Source: Blumeriella jaapii
Taxonomy: Eukaryota; Ascomycota; Leotiomycetes; Helotiales; Drepanopezizaceae
Direction: 5' to 3'
Assembly (NCBI GenBank): GCA_009599575.1
Contig: VWND01000008.1
Span: forward strand, 310,001 to 374,000
DNA: 64,000 bases
Part shown: piece by piece, positions 58,188 through 64,000 of the stretch
Layout of the letters: every line of letters begins with the position of its first letter
Position numbering within the stretch: the stretch's first letter is position 1
The notes under the pieces: generated by a model
What the model saw: only the letters and a program-made list of their open reading frames with translations
Databases searched by the model: none
What the model was told of the DNA's origin: nothing
Position numbers and translations under genes: made by a program

Positions 58188-59806
58188 ATGTCTCAAGAAG
58201 ACTATCCGGCCGAGTTCGTACTTGATAGCATTGAAGCGATCATGAGCACATCCAAGCAGCCGAAAGTTCTGTGAGTTTGTTTGGTTCTCTCAACCTCCCC
58301 CACATTTCGACAACTCGGCTAACGAGTGGAACTGTAGACTTTTTGATATTGGGGGAGTTTGCGTATGACGGTTTTTCTTGTTTCGTACCTCTTTCGTTTG
58401 CTGTTTAAGATGCGTTTGCTCTGTCCTGCATGCTGTTTTTCCCTATCGTTGTCTTGAAACATGGTGGCCAAGTGCTGTTACCTTGCGCGGTATTCTGTTT
58501 ACATTTGTCTGATCTTCGGTTGAGTTCTTTCGAGGGATGAGTTGAAGCTACTCTCGATGAGTGGCAATGATGAGTTCTTCCTGCTCTCCATTTCTAGATG
58601 CACTTCGAGATCTGGTGTGAGAAATTTCAACCTCCATTTCTTATGGTTTACAGAGGCGCTTCTTAGCAGTCTGGAGGGCAGATCTCAACAGCTGGTCTTG
58701 ATAGCTAATGGTATCCCTCGATACACCATCCAGCGTACTGCTTTCCATTGAAGAGTCCTATTCTCTATCCCACCTCATCACCTCCTGTCAAATTTCTTCT
58801 CTTACCCAAGAACGCCATCTCCAACCTACTTATGACTCTGTCCCACTCCACTGACACAGCTCCCACAGGTCCTCTCCCCCATGCAAGCAATCCTCGACTA
58901 CGAGCTCTCGCACTCGATCCCCCCCGGCTGGATCAACAATGCTATCTCCTCCTCCGCGCCCCACGGGCACTGGCAACGCCTCGAGCGCGGCGAGCTCCCC
59001 CTGAACGCAACCTTCTTCGCCGGTTTCCACGCCGACCTACACAACCCATCCGCCTGGTCGACCTTCTACCGGACGCGCGCTCGGCGCGCAGACCCCTCTC
59101 TCCCGGAGCCGGTGCCGCCGGTGCCGCAAGTCGACGCCGAGTTCCTCTTCTGGGAGATGATGGCCCACAGCCGGCACTTCGACCCGTGGATGGTGCCTGC
59201 TCTGCGGGCGCTGAAGGCCGACGGCAGTTATATCCTCGCGGCGCTGTCGAACACGGTGAAATTCCCGCCGGAGCACCCGTACGCGAACCCAGCGCCGGCG
59301 CAGGACATCCGGGCGCTGTTTGACGTCTTCATCTCGAGTGCTCACGTTAGGTACGTTCGTCCCTCTCGTCTTCTGCCATCTCCCATCTCGCTTCTCCCCA
59401 TCCAGAGCTAGGGGGGGAGGACCAGATGCGAGGAACGGGAAAGAAGTACAAGCTAACCTGACGCTCCTCTCCGAAAAGCATGCGCAAGCCCTCCCCCGAA
59501 ATCTACGCCCACACCCTCACGACCCTCTCCTCCTGGGCGCAATCCCACGCCTCCAGCCCGCGCGGCCAGGCCCGCGGCTGGTCATCAGGCATCCGCGCCT
59601 CGGACGTCGTCTTCCTCGACGACATCGGCGAGAACCTCAAGGCGGGCAAGGCTTGCGGCTTCCGCACCATCAAGGTGCCGCTCGGCCGCGCGTACGAGGC
59701 GGTTGACGAGTTGGAGGCCATCACGGGGTTGAGTCTCGCGGGGGCGCATCCGAGGGTGCCGGTTCTGCCTGTGGTGAGGAAGCCAGGGGCGGGGACGAAG
59801 CTGTGA
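58188..59806 (+). CDS. HAD-superfamily hydrolase (epoxide hydrolase N-domain/ACAD10-like type)
   Basis: HAD hydrolases use an aspartate nucleophile, usually to remove phosphate; the substrate here is unknown. Four exons (58188-58270, 58338-58362, 58869-59350, 59479-59806) join in frame to 305 residues. Motif I is LLFDIGGV with nucleophile D31. The usual second Asp (two residues on) is Gly, as in ACAD10-like members. Motif II is ALSNT (S163, N164), motif III MRKPSPEIY (K200) and motif IV VVFLDDIGENLKAG (D244, D245), followed by GFRTIKV. A cap region lies between motifs I and II. Exon 2 is only 25 nt but carries motif I, and intron 2 is 506 nt, so automatic prediction may start the gene wrongly at 58881 and lose the nucleophile. 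Probably a cytosolic enzyme; no signal peptide. Confidence 0.9.
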
Positions 59807-61304
59807 AAGCTATGTTGTCGTGATGCAATCCTTCAACGGTCTGCCTTTCTTTTTATGCTCGGGGCCTTTTTTGGGAGCGAGGGGGGGGGGGGGGTCCTTT
59901 TGGGTCAGGATCCGGAGAGGGCAGAGAGAGTAAGCTGTGTCCCTCCAGAAACCCCGAGTCACTGTGACGAATAAGAGAAATGTCCAAGAGAAGGGGTACC
60001 TTACCAAATATTAGGACCATGACAACAATCATAGGTATCTGTGTATGATCTAAGCGAACCACAAGAGAATGACTACTGTTTGTGCCTCTTCATTCGTTTT
60101 GAGACTTCCTTTCCCATGGGTACGCAAGACGTTAAACAGGTAGGCGAAAAGTGATTGCCTAAGTACCCACCTACGTAATACTCATACCTACCTCTACCTA
60201 CCTTCCGTTCAAAAACAAACCGTGAGTTGGGTTCTAAAACAAATCATAACAGACCAGCAGCAATCACAACCCAAACCCCTCATGTATTCACGACCAATCC
60301 ATATTCAGGCAATCTCCCGCGCGCGCAAAGTGCACCACCTCCAACATCAACACCACCGACGTTCATGAAATCCGCCTGTCCAGGCACAAGAATGGATCCC
60401 ACGGCAAACAGGCCCTCCCTACCCTCTCACTAGTGCATGGCCCTATTGTCACTTACCAAATCCCCCTTCGTGAAAGACGACGTCAATAGAAAAGTCCAAC
60501 TTCGGGCCCCCGCCAAAAACAAAGATCATGTTTGATGACAATCATCCCAATTCCCACCTTACTTAGGCCGACCGCTCTATCGCATTTTTGAAGCACTTTT
60601 TTCCAAAACCCAGTTCTAGCTCACTTTCCGACCAAGCGCTTTATAAAGAACATAGCAACCCATCGCCCCAAGAACATAGTAACATATCAACCTTTTATTT
60701 CCGTCACACGCCAACCAAATCATAAACCTATTCTTTCTCCGCAATCGTCGTAAACTGTCCCACTATAAAGAATTTCATTAACAACAAAAGCATACTATCT
60801 ACACTACACTACAAACAAACACAATCTTCCCCCTACCATCCCAAGTCTTCCCAAAAAAAAAAAAAACACCAAGCTTAAGAAAAGACCCCCCTCGTAGAAA
60901 AAAAACCTTGCTCTTTCCCAAACCGACACACGATCGTGGCCTAGAGAAGTCACGTGATCGCGAAACGCGACAAGGCAACCTACCTAGGTACCTATCTGCT
61001 GCGGTGGGTGTCGTGAACAGGAAAGGGGAAAGAAAAAGAAAAGCTTATGTATAGGTAAAGTATAGGTATTTACGGACGGATCGTTAAGCAAGCAATCAGT
61101 CAGTCAGTCAATTAATAAATGAATTGCATGCGTAAAATGCAAAGAGTTGCGCCTGGGGACTTTCTCACCCCTCTCTTTCTATGCAAAAAATACAAGATAC
61201 GAGGAGGAATACAAGACACGAGGAAGACAAAATGCAAAAACACAAAGCGCGCGCGTGCCCCCCCCCCCCTCCCAAATCCACCTCATGTACACCCTCACCC
61301 TCGC
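59807..61304. other. Convergent intergenic region, no gene seen
   Basis: The HAD gene and the TinA-like gene converge on this 1.5-kb stretch. It holds a G run (59881-59894), a C run (~61259-61270), GTAGG/CCTA runs (60160-60200) and AT-rich 3'-UTR-like DNA. Open frames are short and without motifs. Confidence 0.7.
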
Positions 61305-63700
61305 TCACTTCGCCGGGCTCCCCCCCAGCCCAGCACCAGCACCAGCACCCCCCAGAATCAAGCTCTCCAGCTCCCAAGGGCTGAGCGTCGACCTCCTCCT
61401 GTTGGCGCGTCCCTTGCCCGCATCGCGCGCTTTCCTCTTCCTCGTCCGGGCGTCGTAATCAACATTCCCAGCCCCATCGACCTCACCGTTCTCCTTGCCC
61501 TCCTCGCCACCTCCCCTCGGCCGCCTCCGCCCAGAAGGGGTCTCGGCCCGCGCGTCCGCGCTCGCTCCGCTGAAATCCCGCTTGGGCGTCGGCGGCGGCG
61601 GCATGAGCCTCTTGTCCTCGCTCTCGCGCTTGCTCGGCGGCGGTACGGAAGACGACGACGACGACGACGACGACGACGATGCAGCAGCAGCAGCGACGGG
61701 CGCCCTCCCGGCCCTCCCCGCCCTCGCAGCCTTGATCTTGGCTCGCACGCGCGCGGCGTCCGCCTCGCGCTCGCTGGCGGCGAGCTTCGCGGCGATGCTC
61801 GCCATGGTGAGTGGGCTCTGAACGGGCGGCTGCTCGCGCGGTCGCGGGAGGCGCGAGCTCGAGGTGCTCTCGCCGCTGCCCCCGAGGCCGCCGTGTCGGA
61901 GTCGGGGCGTGGCTTGCGCGGAGAGTTTCGGGCCGGGGGTCGGGCGCGACGGTTTGCTTGGGGAGGATGACCCCGAGCGTGTGCGTGTGCTGGTGGGCGG
62001 GAGGACGGGTGGGGGAAAGGAGGTTGGGACGAGGGAAAGCTCGTCGGGTGGGCTGGAGAGGTTGCTGGCTTTGTCGCTAGGTGTGGTAGGACGGCGAGTC
62101 TGCGATTGCGCGGTTGCTTTGGCCGAAGACGCCTTTTGGGGGGACGCGAGTTGGAGCAGGTCGTAGGTGTTTTCCTCGATGATGCTCGTGAAGCCGTCTT
62201 CCTTTTCCACCTTGCACGGTGGGGGACTCGGGGCAACGGTTCGAATGTTACCGCTGGTTTCCTTCAGCGGAGACAGCCGTGGTGCTGGGCCGGGAGACAT
62301 GGACATGGAGGAAGAGGTGTGAATCGTGTAGTTGGGCTCCTCGTCGGCGCCCTCCAGTTGCTCGTCTTCCTCGATCGGTTCGTCTTCAAAGAGACTCGAT
62401 TCGGACACGGCATCATCCTCGTCCTCGTCCTCGTCCTCGTCAAATTCCACTTCCTCGGGATCCGGTATTCCCGAGTCATCCATGGCATCGATGTCTGCCT
62501 GGGTATCCCCCTCATCATCATCCTCCCCCTCGTCCTCCTCCTCCTCCATCACCATACTGAGCTGGAACGCCTGCTGATTATCCTCATCCTTGACCTTCAA
62601 CGGGCTAAGCATGAGTCCCATCTTGAGTTCTTCAAGATTCACAGTCTGCCCACTCCTGGCCATGCGCTTGCGCCAGCCATCCATCATAGACACAGCATCC
62701 TTCCATCTGCTCTCCATCCTCTCCCAACCCTCTCTCAATCTGATGATCTCCTCCTCTCTGACCTCGACCTCCTCAAGCGGGACGAATGAGGGGTTCGTCA
62801 GCAGCGTGCGGACGTGCTCGAGCACGCTCTCCGTCTCCTGCGCGAGGTTGTCATAACCGCTCGCCGTCTGCACCACCATGCCGTGCCTCCCTTCTGCCTC
62901 GTCTTCCCCCGGATAGCCGCTCAGCGTTCTCAGCGTTTCAACAGTCCGCCTCGCTAGGGCAGCCATGTTCTCATTTTCCTCGCTCAGCCCCCTCGCCAGC
63001 TCAGTCAGGAATTCGTTGGTCTCACTCCTTAGATCGTACCCCTCCTCCCCGACAGCCACAGCTCCCCCTCCCGTTCCCGCCTCGGCCCCGACCCCGGCGA
63101 CGACAGTAATCTCCCTGTTCCCCACGCCTTTCCCCCCTCCCCGTACGCGCCCATCGCCGACGTGCCTCTTCAAGCCTTCGAGCGTCCTCTCCCGTTTGCG
63201 CACCTCGACCGCGCATTGAGAGCGCGTCTGCTGTACGAGCACCTTCATACGGGCCATCTCCTCCTTCAACACGCGGTTCGCCTGCTCGGCCGTCTTCAGC
63301 TGCTGTCTGATCGCGCGCTCCGTACTCTCCGAGATGCCAAGTTTCCGCTGGGCCTCGCCGTGCTTCGTCTGCAAGCGTTCCATGTCGGCGGTGTGGCGGA
63401 GGGAGTCGGCGCGCAGGGCGCGGAGGCTTGACGAGAGGCTTTCTCGCTGGGTGGCATCGCGCTGTTCACACACACGGTGAGCACTGTTCTTGTCGGGGGG
63501 GAGGAGGGGAGCATGCTCACATCTCTCCGCAGAATCAAGTCGTTCACCACGCTCATCACCCTCCCCATTGTGGCCTCGAGGCCGCCATCTTCTCTGTCGG
63601 GCCGCGCGAAGTCGATCGTCTGGCCATTGCGCAGAAGGCCGCGCGACAACAGCTGGTTGTTGATATACAGCGATGCTGTGCGCAGATTATCCGGGTCCAT
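61305..63700 (-). CDS. TinA-like / ADIP-domain (afadin- and alpha-actinin-binding) coiled-coil protein
   Basis: This resembles the fungal NIMA-interacting protein TinA, a coiled-coil protein of spindle pole bodies, with an ADIP-type N-terminus. Two exons (63521-63700 and 61305-63461, intron 59 nt with GTGAGC donor and AACAG acceptor) join in frame to 778 residues. The N-terminus MDPDNLRTASLYINNQLLSR and the junction VVNDLILRRD/RDATQRESLSS are family-like. Residues about 60-150 form a coiled coil. The middle has a very acidic stretch (FDEDEDEDEDD, from a CTCGTC repeat), and a poly-Ser run near residue 670 comes from a GAC repeat. The C-terminus is basic and ends in RRRSTLSPWELESLILGG. An open frame continues upstream of the start (63701-63995) but in another phase. 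Family 0.75; localisation is from known relatives. Confidence 0.87.
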
Positions 63701-64000
63701 CTTCGCCCGCGCGACTCGCGCAGTTCACCAGGCCGTCGAGTCGAATCTTGTGAGCCAAAGTGCGCACAAATGCCGGCGATGTGCTGAGCAGGTAGGCTTC
63801 GTCGAGGGACCCGATCAGGATCGATTGGAGAGATGCAACAGTCCTCCCTGCGAGGCAATGTCTGGTGGGAAGCGAAGCAACCAAGTGCGGGATTCGGTCG
63901 ACTTGAGCTCCTTCGCAAATGTATGTTGTGTGTCGAGTGTTGAGTGTCGAGGGTCGAGTGTCCGGCGTTGCCATGTAAATAAAGGAAACGGGCAACGCCA
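63701..64000. other. Upstream region of the TinA-like gene
   Basis: These are the last 300 bases of the window. A minus-strand open frame (63687-63995) covers it but is out of phase with the gene and has no recognised motif; 63905-63965 has a GTCGAG/TGTCGA repeat. No other gene is seen. Confidence 0.6.

Noticed and set aside
63687..63995. Upstream extension of the TinA-like protein or a separate gene (103 codons, minus)
   Set aside because: It is out of phase with the start MDPDNLRTAS, the only joining intron would be about 25 nt, and the family is known to begin with the sequence already chosen.
34089..64000. tRNA genes (T-loop GTTCGA-like words, for example near 41755, 55310 and 62243)
   Set aside because: None has a pairing T-stem together with a plausible A box or acceptor stem when checked by eye; a tRNAscan run would settle it.

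Overview
The window is nuclear DNA of a filamentous ascomycete (Pezizomycotina, probably a Sordariomycete; this placement is inferred). The signs are short GT-AG introns with CTRAC-type branch sites, recognisable fungal proteins, and repeats mutated almost only by C-to-T and G-to-A changes that remove CpA/TpG while leaving CpG common. That pattern is repeat-induced point mutation (RIP). The genome is clearly two-compartment: bases 1-34088 are an AT-rich, gene-free block of dead retrotransposons, and 34089-64000 is ordinary gene-bearing DNA.

AT-rich block. A Ty3/Gypsy family (here Gypsy-1, 267-bp LTRs with TGTAAAA...TTTTACA ends) is present three times. Copy A (minus, 1-5411) runs off the left edge. 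Copy B (minus) is split into 24243-29700, 16432-16892 and about 8441-10021 by two later insertions. Copy C (plus, 10022-16431) sits inside the integrase of copy B with a 4-bp target duplication, and is itself internally deleted. A second element, chromodomain-bearing Gypsy-2 (16893-24242, minus, ~413-bp LTRs, perfect 5-bp target duplication), sits in the pol gene of copy B and carries an antisense accessory reading frame at its 3' end. Bases 5412-8440 hold an unclassified degraded gag-like coding stretch. Bases 29701-34088 are a Ty1/Copia element whose 5' LTR forms the exact edge of the AT-rich block. A 35-bp palindromic repeat occurs eight times inside the retroelements.

Gene-bearing part. 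From left to right: a DDX60/Ski2-like DExH helicase (minus, 7 exons), a small acidic hypothetical protein (plus), a single-pass membrane hypothetical protein (minus), an Mhp1-like leucine-rich-repeat protein (minus, 4 exons), ribosomal protein L5 (minus, 3 exons), a HAD-superfamily hydrolase (plus, 4 exons; divergent from RPL5) and a TinA/ADIP-domain protein (minus, 2 exons). All exon joins given keep frame across every junction. The genes look like unrelated single-copy genes, not a cluster. Intergenic DNA is long and rich in simple repeats (a 317-nt pure pyrimidine tract, CTAC, CATC and GTACAGTAC-type runs, a 20-bp tandem repeat). It also contains a decayed Tc1/mariner element at 46801-47393 with inverted ends, TA target duplication and transposase remnants.

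No tRNA, rRNA or CRISPR array was seen. Domain calls in the dead elements come from reading through stop codons by eye, so their edges are approximate.
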